Shown: positions 13,424 through 25,649 of the stretch, one piece after another | Numbering within the stretch: the stretch's first letter is position 1 | How the letters are laid out: every line of letters begins with the position of its first letter | Assembly (NCBI RefSeq): GCF_036711975.1 | Contig: NC_091966.1 | Location: forward strand, 35,037,501-35,101,500 | From: Onthophagus taurus | Taxonomy: Eukaryota > Arthropoda > Insecta > Coleoptera > Scarabaeidae | Direction of reading: 5' to 3' | DNA length: 64,000 nucleotides | Program-made: the position numbers and the translations under genes | Notes under the pieces: generated by a model | Seen by the model: the letters and a program-made list of their open reading frames with translations, nothing else | Database searches by the model: none | Told to the model about the DNA's origin: nothing

Positions 13424-14283
13424 GTTTCTCGTGTAAACATTTAATGAGAAATGCGAAATGTAAGGCTTCTAAACGGTGATCCTGAGTGAGTTCAAAGGTT
13501 AAGTATTTTGACAAGTCATTGTTTACTATTTACTATGAACAGCATCGATAAAAAATTAAATTTAAGTAAGATATTTTTTGTCAGTTATTATTAATGATTA
13601 TATAAGTTGTTTATAGATTTCTTAAAAATTAATAACTTAATTTCAACAACTTATTTTTTTGAAATTTCGTGCTGCCATCTTGCGGAAATATAAAGAATTA
13701 ACCGGGTAAATTTTGAATAATAACGTATTTCATACAAAATCCTTTATTAATCTTAATTAATCCCATTAATTCTTCTAAGATAATAAATTCATGATAAATT
13801 TTAACTTAAAATAATGATTATAAAACGAGTTCTATATTAAAACCACAAATTATAAATAGGCAACCAACATTACTCCAACTGACAGATACCTAACCTAACA
13901 TTTTAAAAATGTTATTTACAAAAGTCTATAAATACTGAAATAAGAATGATAAATTAATTCCTTTATATACTGAATTATTATAGTCGTTATATTACATAAC
14001 TTGACACAATATTTCGAAAACTATTTCACAATTAACAGGAAAATTGTGTACCTATGAAGTCATTGAACTTTTACGAGGAAATTGGTTACTGGGAAAAAGT
14101 AAATAATCATATCATTTCTCTTTCGATCACGTAGATAGAACACATGCGCAATTTCACCGGTGTGATTTTTACAGCTGCTTTTCAAAGGTCACCTTCAGTC
14201 GGCGGCAATAAAAGTATTTGAGATTCCCAAATTTCTTCATTTCAAGTATTTGATCTCGTTGTGTTTGTTATCTCGTCGTTAAC
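13424..14283. promoter_or_regulatory. Head-to-head interval between PEX11 and LDH-2
   Basis: Both genes start from this 860-bp interval. Bases 14183-14191 read CAAAGGTCA, a nuclear-receptor extended half-site one base away from the TNAAGGTCA site of oestrogen-related receptor, which activates Ldh in Drosophila. An AATAAAAG at about 14207 could act as a TATA-like element about 75 bp before the LDH-2 ATG. Use of either site is inference. Confidence 0.35.
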
Positions 14284-17200
14284 ATGCGTAAGTAAAGTTT
14301 TATAATCGTTATTTTATCGATTTCCTGTTATTAAAATTTGCGTAATTTTATAAAACTTTGTTAAATTAATTTTTAAAAATATTCAAGTATAAGAAGTTAA
14401 TTTTAATGATTTAATACAAATAAAGAAACGATTTAAATTATTTATAACTATTGTATATTTTAATTTTTTAGCTGGTACAAAAGAGTTACTTTTAAAAAGT
14501 GTTCAAACTCCTTTAACAAATGGGGGTAATAAAGTAACTGTGGTTGGGGTTGGACAAGTTGGAATGGCTTGTGCTTTTAGTATTTTATCTCAGGTGATTT
14601 TTCAAACAAAATAATTTTTATATTTAAATATAATTTAAACTTAAAAATAGCGCATTTCTCATGATGTTTGCTTGGTGGATTGTGTTGAAGACAAACTTCT
14701 TGGTGAAATGATGGACCTTCAACATGGATCAATGTTTTTCAAAAACTGCAAAGTTTCAGCCAGTACAGGTAAATATTAATTTTTAATTTTAACTATTTTT
14801 TGTTAAATTTATCCCTTGAGATTTTGGTTCATTAAAACCAGAAATTATTTCTTAAATTTCTAAATAAAGTTAGGTTCTTATAATTTACCAACTTTTTCTT
14901 AAAGTATTTTTAAAGAATATTGAATGTGTATCTTGCCTTTGTGGGAGTGCCATGTTTTATTGAGAATTCCTTTTAATGTTTTATTTTTAAACTCTGTATT
15001 ATTTCAGTATTGGTTTAGTCTTAAAATATCTCAAAATATTTTTAAAATTATTCATGTAAAATCTAGCTTATCTTTGCGTCTAAGTTCATACTGGATACTT
15101 TGTGTAACATTTTCAATCTATTACATGGACCTCTCTCTGTAGCAATCTGTACTTTTAGGTTCTCTCATTCTTTCAATTCTCTCTTATGATTGTGTCAGTG
15201 CTCTGTCTAAACCCAAATTCCACAGCGTAAAAAGCGTCGATTTTGGCGCTTTAACTCGGAGTGCACTCGTTGTTCCGATATATAACCGTGTCTTCACGCT
15301 TTAAGCAAGTCGGAAATCTCACCCATTTAATGTTTGAGAATTGGTTGAGGCCATTTCGACCCCAATGTCTCTAATTATTCCCTTTCTCGAATGAGACTCG
15401 TAATGCGAGCGCCAGCAGAGGAGTGCGGGGCACGTTCGAGAATGAACTTTACTTTTATTGCCCCTTTATCAGAATCGCAATGACTCACGCACATGCATAT
15501 TTGTTTATTTATGTAAACTAAAGGTGGCAACACTGATAGGACATAAAAGAAAAGACAACATTTTGAGTTTTACATCCAGCCACGTTCAACATTAATCCAA
15601 ATGAAGGAAAACAACAAGCACTACAAAAGACAAGTCGCTGGAAGAACTATAATATGTGAATCAGCCTTTTATTTTAATGAACAATTAAACGATTCTGCCG
15701 ACTTTAAAGCCAGCACCGTAAGATTATTACAAAATTTCAAGTCAAGGTATGGGATAAGGAATTTGACTATTCAAGGTTTATCTTCAGATAGTTCTGCTTC
15801 CGAATCTTTCAAGATATTTTTTTGAATTTTGTATATAATAGTGACTTTGCTAGAGAAGATATTTATTTTACAATTGTGACAAATCCGGGATAAATTGGAA
15901 AGCTTTAGCTCGAAAATCGAAAAAAGGAACCAAAGTGTTTCAAAAACGTAAGCCCGCTTTCTGTCATTTATAGAGCACAGAAAAGTACCTTAAGAATAGT
16001 GATATTTTCCAGACTGGTTAGAAATGTGTTCATACCAAATGAAAACAATTTTGGAAAAACTTCAAGGAAAATTGTTGCTGACGAATCTGTCTGTTGAAAC
16101 GCTAAATCCGATTGATGAAAATTTTGTTCTTTTTGCCTAATGTCACGCCACTAATCCAACTAGTCAATGGATCAAGATGTCATTATAAAAATTTTTTAGC
16201 TGAAAATAATGAAGGGGCATTGTAGAGTTTTCCAAAAAACTAAACTTGAAAGATTCGACCTACACGCTAGATTCAAGCTTTGGCCTGCCAACATAGAAAT
16301 TGGAGAACAAGATAATGAAAATGAAGCAGGTGGCAAAACTGACACTACAAAGTGTCATATATTTAGTGTATGGCTACATCATACAAAGAGTTCTATATAT
16401 AAACAGTATAAATAATACATTACGGAATAATCATAATAAGAATAACGATAATAACAAGCTCTAGAAACAAACATCAATATTACAAATATATTTAATTGAT
16501 TATTTTGTCGCAGCTAAGAAATTGGATGAGTTGCCACTGCGAGATCTAATTGGGCATTGTTCCACTAGGTGTTTAATTGTCTTTCAGCGTCACAGTCGGA
16601 ATTTGAGGAGGGTATTTTTCCCCACCTGAAGAGTGAATCGTTGCACCTGCTACAGTTCATCCTTATTCTGTTGAGTGTTGTCCAGATTTGTCTTAGTTGG
16701 TCTAGATGCTCGTCGAGAACACGTTAAAAAAATCCGCCTCTAGAAACTGCAAAAATGCTAATCGAAAGTAACTTCATCATAATTTCCATTTCATCACAAT
16801 TTTATAAAAATGGTCTGAGCTATGAAATCCTCGATGCCAGCGATATTGTTACCCAAGTTGAAATGTTTGGAGATTAAGACGTCAGTGAACAAGAAGAGGA
16901 TCACAACGACAACTGTCATGACAGTGCCTTTTGAGATACTGAGGCGATCATAACGTTGCAGACAGCAATGTCTTAGTACCAAACGGAACTGGAATGTAAT
17001 GAAGTCCAACTGTTATTATTAAACCAACTGACTTGGCAGACAGAAAATAGTAACCAATTAAAGAACATTTCTAGGATTTCTAGGATTACATAACAGTTTG
17101 TATATCGTTTTTCCATTTTTCATGATTTATAAAGTTCCATTCTTTTAAACATTACTGCATGTGTTAACTCCTTGACTTTGTTCATATTTTTGCAATACCC

Positions 17201-18788
17201 TGATGTATAATTACATGCATGCCTGATGCAGATTTTCTCCATGAAAAGTAATACACTCATCCGTTATAAGGTATGTTTAGAACGAAGTCACAAAACCCGA
17301 ATTTGATATTGGATATCCCACTTCTCTAGATCGGTGTTAAGTGATAACTAATGTTGTTATTTATCTTGACTATAAAAATACCATGCAAGTCATAGATGTT
17401 AGGTTCAAACTCCCTTTACTTTATCGTTTTGGTCAATAATAAATTTTGTTTATGAAGTAAATTGTAGAATAGTTATATGTCTACTAGGCAATGGACTACA
17501 TGAACATTAATAAACAACATGACTTCCCACCTGGGCAATCATACAATCTAGCTTGACATCTTAGGTCAATAAGTTGAAGCAATTTACATGAATCATTTAA
17601 AAGATAATATTGTTTAATAAATGTTGTTCTTATTTAAAATACTGTCAATTTGATTGTCTATAATCTCCGTATAATTTAAATTTAACATTTCAATAAATTT
17701 TATTCACAAAAAACGTTTTTTTTTGAGATAACTGATTACTTAATTAATAACTCTGAGTTTTTATAAGAAAATTATCAATTAAACATGTTATTTTTAAACA
17801 TCAAACTTTTTAACGATTTTAACTTTTTTTGATAACGATAAAATTAATCTTCAATCTCGTTTTCCTTGAATGATAATCATAAATACAGAATAAATATGAA
17901 ATTTGCTATACTTATTTACAGATTATGCAATTACTGCTGGTTCAAAACTATGCATAGTAACTGCAGGAGTACGTCAACGCGAAGGAGAAACTCGTTTGGA
18001 TCTGGTCCAAAGAAACACGGAAGTAATGAAATCGATCATACCAAAATTAGTCCAATATTCCCCCGATACCATTTTACTAATTGTAAGCAACCCCGTCGAT
18101 ATTCTCACTTACATCGCTTGGAAATTGAGCGGATTACCAAAAGAACGCGTCATTGGGTCCGGTACAAATTTAGATTCCTCGCGATTTAGGTTTTTGTTGT
18201 CTCAAAAACTCGGTGTCGCTCCTATTAGTTGTCACGGATGGATTATTGGGGAACATGGAGATTCAAGCGGTAAATTTTTAAAAATATCAAATGATTTAAC
18301 CAAAATAAATAATCTTTTTATTTAGTTGCCGTTTGGTCTGGTGTAAACGTAGCTGGTGTTCGATTAACAGATATTAAACCTTCTTTAGGTGGTAAAGATG
18401 ATACGGAAAATTGGGGGGAACTTCATAAGGAAGTAATTGATAGCGCTTATCAAGTTATAAAATTAAAAGGATACACTTCTTGGGCTATTGGAATGTCTGT
18501 CGCTGAAATTACCCAATCAATTTTGTATAATGCCGGAAATATTAGCGCTGTTTCAGTTTTGGTTAAGGTGATTTAAATTAATTTTTTTAATGATTATTTT
18601 TATCTTTTTTATTTCATTGTAAGGGTTTCCATGGGATTGATAAAGAAGTTTTTCTTTCGTTACCCAGTGTATTAGGTGCGAATGGTCTTACTGATGTTGT
18701 TATTCAACCTTTAACATGTAAGGAAAAAGAAGCTCTACAAGAATCGGCTAAGATTATGGCTCAAGTTCAAATGGGAATTAAGTGGTAG
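14284..18788 (+). CDS. Ldh: L-lactate dehydrogenase LDH-2, complete
   Basis: Six exons: 14284-14287, 14472-14593, 14651-14768, 17922-18269, 18326-18567, 18624-18788. They join in phase to 332 residues, the usual LDH length. Cytosolic enzyme that reduces pyruvate to lactate and regenerates NAD+. Visible features: dinucleotide-binding loop [13 protein letters not shown], the region [19 protein letters not shown], coenzyme/substrate loop [41 protein letters not shown], the catalytic His in [11 protein letters not shown], and [14 protein letters not shown] with the LDH-type threonine. All are intact, so the enzyme is predicted active. The first exon codes only the ATG plus one base. Intron 3 (3.15 kb) holds a pogo-like remnant. 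It lies downstream of LDH-1 on the same strand, so the two probably arose by tandem duplication. Confidence 0.96.
15597..16420 (+). mobile_element. Pogo/Tigger (jerky-type) transposon remnant
   Basis: Inside LDH-2 intron 3. An open stretch at 15601-15825 reads [39 protein letters not shown], the DNA-binding part of Tigger/jerky transposases (CENP-B-like helix-turn-helix). Further on, with frameshifts and stops, come [20 protein letters not shown], then [15 protein letters not shown] near 16140, matching the DDE domain end. Several stops make it inactive. Confidence 0.75.
16510..16735 (-). mobile_element. LINE fragment (C-terminal part of ORF2)
   Basis: The minus strand reads [20 protein letters not shown], then [14 protein letters not shown] with an interruption. 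This is the C-terminal cysteine/histidine-type region found in R1- and Jockey-like LINE polyproteins ('LNRLRTGHGRCN..' pattern). Short and broken; class assignment is tentative. Confidence 0.5.
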
Positions 18789-19102
18789 TAAAGGAAAAGA
18801 TTTTTTAAAGCATTTTTATTATAGCATTTCAAAACTTGCTTTGTTATATAACTTTAAAACAGTATTAGTTAATAAAAAATGCATTTTTTTTGTATTAATC
18901 AAAGTACTTATCTCAGGTGATTTTTTTGTAAAGCTTTTTTATTTTTGAAAGAATTATGCTCTATTTAAATGCACATTAAATGCAATTATCTATAGTTTTT
19001 GTCTGATTCCAACAACCCAATTTAACGATTAATTAATTTCAATTGATCTTTATCTCAAACAATTTTAAGTGCAATAGTCTATATTACTTTAGTCTATTAA
19101 AA

Positions 19103-19518
19103 ATGATTAAGTTCATCGGTTTATTACTCCTTATTTGTGGTGTTAACCCAAAAATTATCGCAAAATATGATTCTGTAAGTTTTTTTTTTTTGATTAAATT
19201 ACACAATTTGTAAGAAATCGTGTTTTTTAGGAAGAAAATTTAGAAATTGAATTTTTAATACACGAAGTGGAAATGCCAAAAGAAATGGAAGAATTGATTA
19301 TGAACACTTTAAGAGATGGATATAAATATTACAAAACTGATATTTGGTTAATCGCTGATTATGCAAGAAAAAGAATCGAAGAAAATTACTCAGACATAAA
19401 TTGGATGGTTTCTGTTAATTACCAAGAAATAATTTATCCGTTTTATTATAAAATTATTTTATCTCCAACTACCTATAACGATATTTATTTAATTAGTGGG
19501 TTAAATCTGAATTGTTAA
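19103..19518 (+). CDS. Small secreted protein with dynein light chain LC8-like body
   Basis: Two exons, 19103-19174 and 19231-19518, join in phase to 119 residues. Residues 1 to about 20 (MIKFIGLLLLICGVNPKIIA) form a signal peptide: one Lys, a Leu-rich core, small residues at the end. The rest follows the LC8 pattern: VEMPKEMEELIMNTL, then DIWLIADYARKRIEENY (LC8: DIAxYIKKEFDKKY), then NWMVSVN (LC8: TWHCIVG), then strands ending in Gly. The C-terminal strands are divergent and the GRNFGSYVTHE groove motif is lost, so binding of classical LC8 partners is unlikely. It sits 314 bp downstream of LDH-2 on the same strand with its own ATG. Function unknown; the fold call is by eye. Confidence 0.65.
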
Positions 19519-19544
19519 ATAAAACGTTTAAATTTAAATTTGCG

Positions 19545-20260
19545 TTAAATGTTATTACTCAGGCAACGAAAAATATGCAAACCGATATTTTTTTTCATAC
19601 GTCCGAGAAAAGAATGGACTAGACAGAAATTTGTTTCAAACTACGAATTTTGATGCGTTTTATTCAAAAGTGACACACTTAACTTGTTTTGTACACGGAC
19701 TTCATAGAGTTTGTGAGCAAATACGAGGTATATACAGTAACGTCGACCGGCTTATCGCTAATGTGAAAAAAGTATTTTTAAAAGTGCAATCATGAGTAGC
19801 AATTTTTAACGAAATAGCGCTTTGTCTTGCTTTTCCTCCACAACCGGTAACTACTCGCTGCGGAACATCGATTGAAGCGGCAAACTACTATGCCACTAAC
19901 TTAGAAATAATTGGGAATGTGTTTGATGCATTAGATGAAGAGGACGCTGCGTCAATCAAAATTTCAATACAATAAAATCAAACTTGATTTTCATTGCATC
20001 AAATTATGGCTTCCTTACCGCATCAATAAAAACATTGGAAACAGCAGGACTTCCGCTTTCTACACAGGTTCAAGCTCAGGACTTAATTAATGGCATAAAC
20101 CGTGAAGCTGCTATGTTAGTAAAGAAAAAAATGGCTATGATTATTTCAAAAAATCATGGTTTTTCTATTTTGAAAGATATTTCTACATGTTTAAGTAAAG
20201 AATCCACAGAAATAACCTCAGTAAAGCATTCGCATTTAAATTTGCGCCTATAACACAGAA
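19545..20260 (+). mobile_element. hAT-like transposon remnant
   Basis: Broken frames read VTHLTCFVHGLHRVCEQIRG, NVDRLIANVKKVFLKVQS, PPQPVTTRCGTSIEAANYYA, FDALDEEDAASIKIS, and later ASIKTLETAGLPLSTQVQ. This pattern belongs to hAT-type transposase-derived proteins. Stops and frameshifts interrupt it and no terminal repeats were identified. Confidence 0.55.
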
Positions 20261-20854
20261 TAACTGAATCTAAAATTACTTTGAATTTTAGATGCAGAGA
20301 TGAAATTATTGCTGCCAAGATCAATACAAGTTTTCTCAGCTGTCATCAAATTTGTGACACCAGCATCCCTACTACACCTTTGCCGTTTCCTTCAAACTGG
20401 AAGTAATAGAACCTTCACATGGCTCTATTCCGTGATGGGCAAGATATATCTAGCGTAGTAAATTAACAGTACAGTTTTCCTAATTTTAATGCTAAGTTAA
20501 ACCAGCTGATTGGTTATATTGGGTTTTTCACACTGTTGTAGGGCTTGCTTACAAGATCGTCTTGAATGAGCACCAACGTATTCATTTTAGAGATACGTTT
20601 ACTTTTTAGACTTTGTGTCGTGAGATGAGAAAAGCAGAAAATGCGTCAGCAAGTCAATTTAAGTCGTTGCTACTCAATTACAGTCGCCAACGAGTTATGA
20701 CCGTGGAAGAAAACACGCTTTATCGGATTTTGAATACTTTGGACACCATGGATATTGAATATTTTAAGTATTAGTTGTTAATTTCAGTGTTCAGTTATTG
20801 ATTTTTGTATCTATAGTGGATGATTCCTGTATCAAGGAATGGAATATGGTTGAG

Positions 20855-21045
20855 CCTGTATATTATTTTATTTTTTTGTGATCAAACTAACAATTTTAGG
20901 AGAAAATGTCAAGAGACAAAAAAGTTGCGTATTGAATCCCACTATTTAAATCAAGTTTTTAAATAGAAAAATGTAGACGTATTAAAAAGTTTTAATGCAA
21001 AGTATTATGGGGTTGATTCTTTCAGCCTCTTGTAATAACATTTTC
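20855..21045 (+). repeat. Dispersed repeat, copy 1
   Basis: About 190 bp (GAGCCTGTATATTATTTT..TTTTAATGCAAAGTATTATGGGG..CTCTTGTA) that recurs almost unchanged at about 52535-52735. Class unknown. The second copy is part of the nested stack around the P-type element. Confidence 0.75.
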
Positions 21046-22240
21046 GGGTTATAAAAATCGTGGGTGTAGTATTTGTAGTGATAAATTGTGGGCTATTCCA
21101 CCATCCCACGAATAATTAAGTATAATTAGAGATTGGTTCTAATATCCAGAGTTAGATAGACTTTTTATAATAACTAAAACCAGAATGTAATAATTAGGTC
21201 TAGTATTTGGAGGCTGATTCCAGTATCTATTAGTTGGATGAAGTGTCTATAGCGATTCGTTCCAATATACAGGTGTTAGATATACATAGTTTTCAAAGTG
21301 ACTACAACCAGAATCTAGTAGTTGATTCCAGTATTTAGTGAACAATTTCATTACCTAGTTGTTAAATGTAGTATTCATAGTGATTAAATCGTCATTATCT
21401 ATTGTAGATGATCGTAATATCATTTAGATAATTCCAGCATTGAGATTGTTGGAATTGTTACGAACCCCTGTATTTCGTCGTATTTTATTAATCCTACAGA
21501 GAATACGATTAAAATGTTATAGCAAAACACATAAGTCATTGGCGTGACATTGTTTTCTCATAGTAGTATGTTGTTATGAATCCCATTATAATTACTTTCT
21601 CATAGCGATAAGTTGTTTTTTTTTTGTTTATTTTCTCATGTTTGATTATGAATATGTTAACGCTACACAGTCTTCAACCATACCTTTATTTATGGTCTTC
21701 AACTATGCAGAGGCGACTTTGAGCGTACCATACGTGACTTTAAGATTTATTAAAGTAGGGATAGAAACGCGTGAGTGGCCGAGGGCATAAATAGTTAGCG
21801 GGCGCTAAATTCGGGAGTGTTCGTCACTCATCAATTCAATTCAAATCAAAAGTCAAAGTATTTTAAGTTACTTACATTATTGTTCGTCGTTTTCATCGTT
21901 TTCTTCGCATTAATTATAAGTTCGTCGTCCTTAAAATCGTAGTTATGTTATCATCAGTTCTACCTTAATTAATAGAAAGCCAATAAAAGACCTTCAGAGT
22001 ATTTTAATTTACGGATAACAACTCCAAGAACCTACATTGTGCTAGACGAAGCTAGACGGAGTTTTCGTAGTCATTAGAACCAGAACGTAGCGATTAGTCC
22101 TAATATCTAATGGATTATTCCAATATCCAGTTATTGGATGCAGTATCTATACTGATTCATTCCAGTATCCACTATAACTTTAATATCCAGTTGTTGAGTG
22201 TATGATTATATTTAGTCTTAGATTCATAGCGATGGGTTTA
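21046..22240. repeat. Degenerate tandem repeats split by an LTR-like insert
   Basis: At about 21060-21460 and 22060-22230 short units around 'gATTccAgTATcTAGTtgTTgGATG' repeat imperfectly. Between them, from about 21467 (TGTTACGAACCCC), lies a stretch with an LTR character: a TATA-like CATAAATAG near 21790, then CGTTCGTCACTC about 30 bp on, then an AATAAA near 21984 and a TAACA end near 22021. A target duplication could not be shown, so the solo-LTR reading is tentative. Confidence 0.35.
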
Positions 22241-23001
22241 AGTTTTAATAACACAGATCTGCAAGATTTTGTTGTCGGTCAGCTGAGAGTAATTTCCGAG
22301 CCAATTTTCCACGTAGAATCATAATCCGAACTCAAAATTGCACCATCTCATCAGGATTTTGAGATATCTGAGGTTATGTACAAGAAAAATGGCGTTTTTG
22401 ACTACTTTTGAAGTTATGTACAATATTTTTTTTATATGAAATGCTGTTCTCAATGTATAAGAACGTTTTACGAGCAAACAGATATTGTAATCAAAATTAA
22501 AGCTAAATCTGTTTCTGTTTTATTTTCTAATTCTCTTTTAGTTTTTATATCATTTTTCATTCACTTTGTAGATTTAAAAGATATCCATATTTTAATTTCA
22601 ATTTTTTATTAAGCATATTTTCATACTTAACCAGTATATTTTGACTTTCATAGAACATTTTTTAAGCGCTTAAACTACCATTTTTTGAGCATATTTTTGG
22701 TTACCCCAGTTATTACCAACCTAAATAAAATTTTAAACAAACGTCAATCTCGAAATAATAAATAATTAATTATTTGTGCGCATCTCGTTAATTTTATGCT
22801 AATACTTGTGTTTATAAACAATTTATTAATCATAAAATTCAAAATAAATTAAATTTTGATATTCCCGCTAAGAATCATTGCCAACTTAAACGAGGTTTTA
22901 AAAAAACCACATGACTTAAAAATGTCAAATTGTTATGAAGCCATGCTACCATTTAAGTTAAATTAATTCGAAATAAACATTTAATAATTATAATTGCGAC
23001 T
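22241..23001. other. Intergenic, upstream of the M3 peptidase-like gene
   Basis: AT-rich, with no recognised gene or repeat. It must contain the promoter of the gene starting at 23002, but no specific element stands out. Confidence 0.3.
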
Positions 23002-25368
23002 ATGGCATTGAGTTTGTGTTGTCGGCGGGCCCTACAAAGGCGTACTTCTTTCCAAAAAACTTTCCGAAGACACGGATATATAGTTCTGTAAGTAAGCCGA
23101 CAAAATATTTATAGGTTATCTCATTCCAATAAAACCCCTTTTTTCTAAAAAATTCTAAAATATCCAACTCTAATAAACAAAACTAATTTTTATAATAATT
23201 TATCGTTTTCTTTTAATTTAGTGTACCTGAAATAGGTGAAGATTTACCAGAGAAAAATCCCCTTTTACAAAAAAATGGTCTCCCAGAGTTTAGTCAGATC
23301 ACAATCGAAAACTGCATGGCAGCAATTGGTAAACAAACTTTGGACTTTGAGTCTGATATAAAACAAATTGAAGAAAAAGTCGAATCGGAAGAAAATGTCG
23401 ATGTTTTTAAAGATGTCTTCGAACCAATCGAAAAATCAGGATCCTCGTTAGACATGACATGGGGGCTTTCGAAAACCCTTTATTTAGGCAACAGTACATT
23501 AATGCCCACAAAAAGTTACCTAGCGATTCACGAACGCGCAAGACGTGCGAGAGCCGTTAAATTCAACAGCCCCACTATTTATAATGCAGTCAAAAAAACT
23601 TTGAATGACACGAAAAATATGTCTGAAGAGGAATTAAGGGTGGTTAAAAAGTTTGCGTTAGAAGGAAAATTAAATGGGTTAGATTTAAATGATGGCGAAA
23701 GAGCTAAATTGACCGCGAATTTAAATAACATTTTGGCTGAGAAAAGTAAATTTAAAATTAAAAATGAACACGCAACGAAAGCTTTTAACCATCAAATAAA
23801 TGATCCCCAAATTATTCGAGGGTTTCCTGAGGAATTATTAAAAGGAATGGTATCAACACCTTCCCAAATTGTTGAAGGACCTTGGTTTGTTACTTTACAA
23901 CCACACATTTCAACCAGTTTCATGGAATATTGTCCTGATAGAATATTAAGATGGAATGTATGGCAAGCAATTGTTAGTAGAGGATCTGGTTATAAAGATT
24001 CGGAATTACAAACTAGTCCCCAAGTAAATTAATTAATTTAATTTTATTCAATTTCACAATTTTTTTAATTTTTAGATTGAAGAAATAAGATTTTTAAGAC
24101 GAGATCAAGCAAAAATTTTAGGTTATTCAACATTTGCCGATATGTCAATGGAAACAAAAATGGCCGGAAGCGTAACGAACGTAAAAAATATGTTATCCAC
24201 ACTTTTAGAACGCGCTAAACCAGCTCAAGACGCCGAATTAGCCAACCTTTACGAGTTTGCATCAAAAAGTGGATTTGAAGGTTCAAGAATTGAACTTTGG
24301 GACGTTCCGTATTGGCGAAGAAAACAAAGAATTTCGCAGTTTTGTTTCACCGATCAAGAAATCCAAGAATACTTTCCATTACCAAAAGTGTTAAAAGGAA
24401 TGTTTAATTTATGCGAACGATTATTTAATATTACAATTCGTCAACGAAATGAAATTCAAACTTGGCACAAAGATGTTAAATATTATGATATTTTTGAAAC
24501 ACACAGTTCGGCTCCCGTTGCTGGATTTTATTTTGATCCGTATGCGAGAGAATCGGAGAAAATAAGGACGACGAATAACGGTTGGATGGTTGGAATACAA
24601 AATCATAGCACGGTGGCCGATATTAAACCTTTAGCTGCTTTAATTTTTAATTTTACACCACCCACGCAAGATAAACCAACTTTATTATATTTCAATGAAG
24701 TTTCTTTGCTTTTCCACAAATTTGGTCATGCGTTACAGCATTTAATGAGTAGAACTAAATATTCTGAAGTTTCTGGGTCGTCAAATATCGAATGGGATGC
24801 TGTTGAAGTTTGTGGGCACGTTTTATCCCATTGGTTATACAATGAAAAGGCTTTAGAAGAAATAAGTAGTCATTACAAAACCGAAGAAAAAATTCCAAGT
24901 CATATACACGAAAGTTTAACAAATATTCGGAAACACACTGCGGGAATTGATTTGTGTAGAGAATTATATCTATCCGCTTTAGATATAGAGTTCCATTCGA
25001 CAAAAGATTTTTGGTTGGATATTGTTAAAAAACTTTGGCCCCAATATAGATCATTTCCTTTAGAAAAATTAGATTCCCATCCTTGTTCGTTCACACAGAT
25101 TTTCATAGAAGAATGGGGCGCTGCTTATTTTTCGCATATTTGGTCAAGAATTATTGCTGCCGATATTTACAGTGCGTTCCATGAAGTCCGAGAGAATGAA
25201 GATCAAGTTTTAGACGTTGGAAAAAGATTTCGAGAGACTTATTTAGCTTTGGGAGGAAGTTGTCACCCGGGAGAACTTTTTAGAAAGTTTAGAGGGCGCG
25301 ATCCATCACCCAAAGCATTACTTAGTTCGTTAGGTTTAAAAAAAATTAAAAAAATTGTTGAAGAGTAA
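23002..25368 (+). CDS. M3-family oligopeptidase A-like protein, catalytic Glu lost
   Basis: Exons 23002-23087, 23222-24023 and 24076-25368 give 726 residues, near the usual length of oligopeptidase A/organellar M3 peptidases. The basic, Ser/Arg-rich start MALSLCCRRALQRRTSFQKT suggests a mitochondrial presequence. NPLLQKNGLPEFSQI matches the family N-terminus. The zinc site, normally HEFGH, is HKFGH (residues 510-514): the general-base Glu is Lys, while both His and the third ligand (Glu540, in WDAVEV) remain. The C-terminal substrate loop is also altered: SFTQIFIEEWGAAYFSHIW instead of the His/GGY/YYSY pattern. LALGGSCHPGELFRKFRGR is well kept. Long, stop-free frame implies constraint, so a pseudoenzyme rather than a pseudogene. 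It could bind zinc and peptides but is not expected to hydrolyse them by the normal mechanism. Confidence 0.88.
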
Positions 25369-25649
25369 TTTTTTTCTTTATAATTAAAAGATGAAATATA
25401 ATTGTATTTATTATTTGTTGTGATTACTTTTATGTAGAATTTAAATATAGATCTTTCTTGTAAATAATTTCTAAAAAAGATTTTTAATCTTTTTAGGATA
25501 AGCAATCAATAACACAATGATGTGCTGTTATTATAATCTTCAAAAATCTGACAACTTCGATTTGAGAAATTTTTGACGAGGTAGAGAACTTGAAACTGTC
25601 AAGGATCTTCGATCGTATAGAGGAATAAACTGCGGTTCAGATCGTTTCC

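Noticed and set aside
17866-18189. 107-residue frame overlapping LDH-2 exon 4
   Set aside because: Shadow frame of a strongly conserved LDH exon; no independent similarity.
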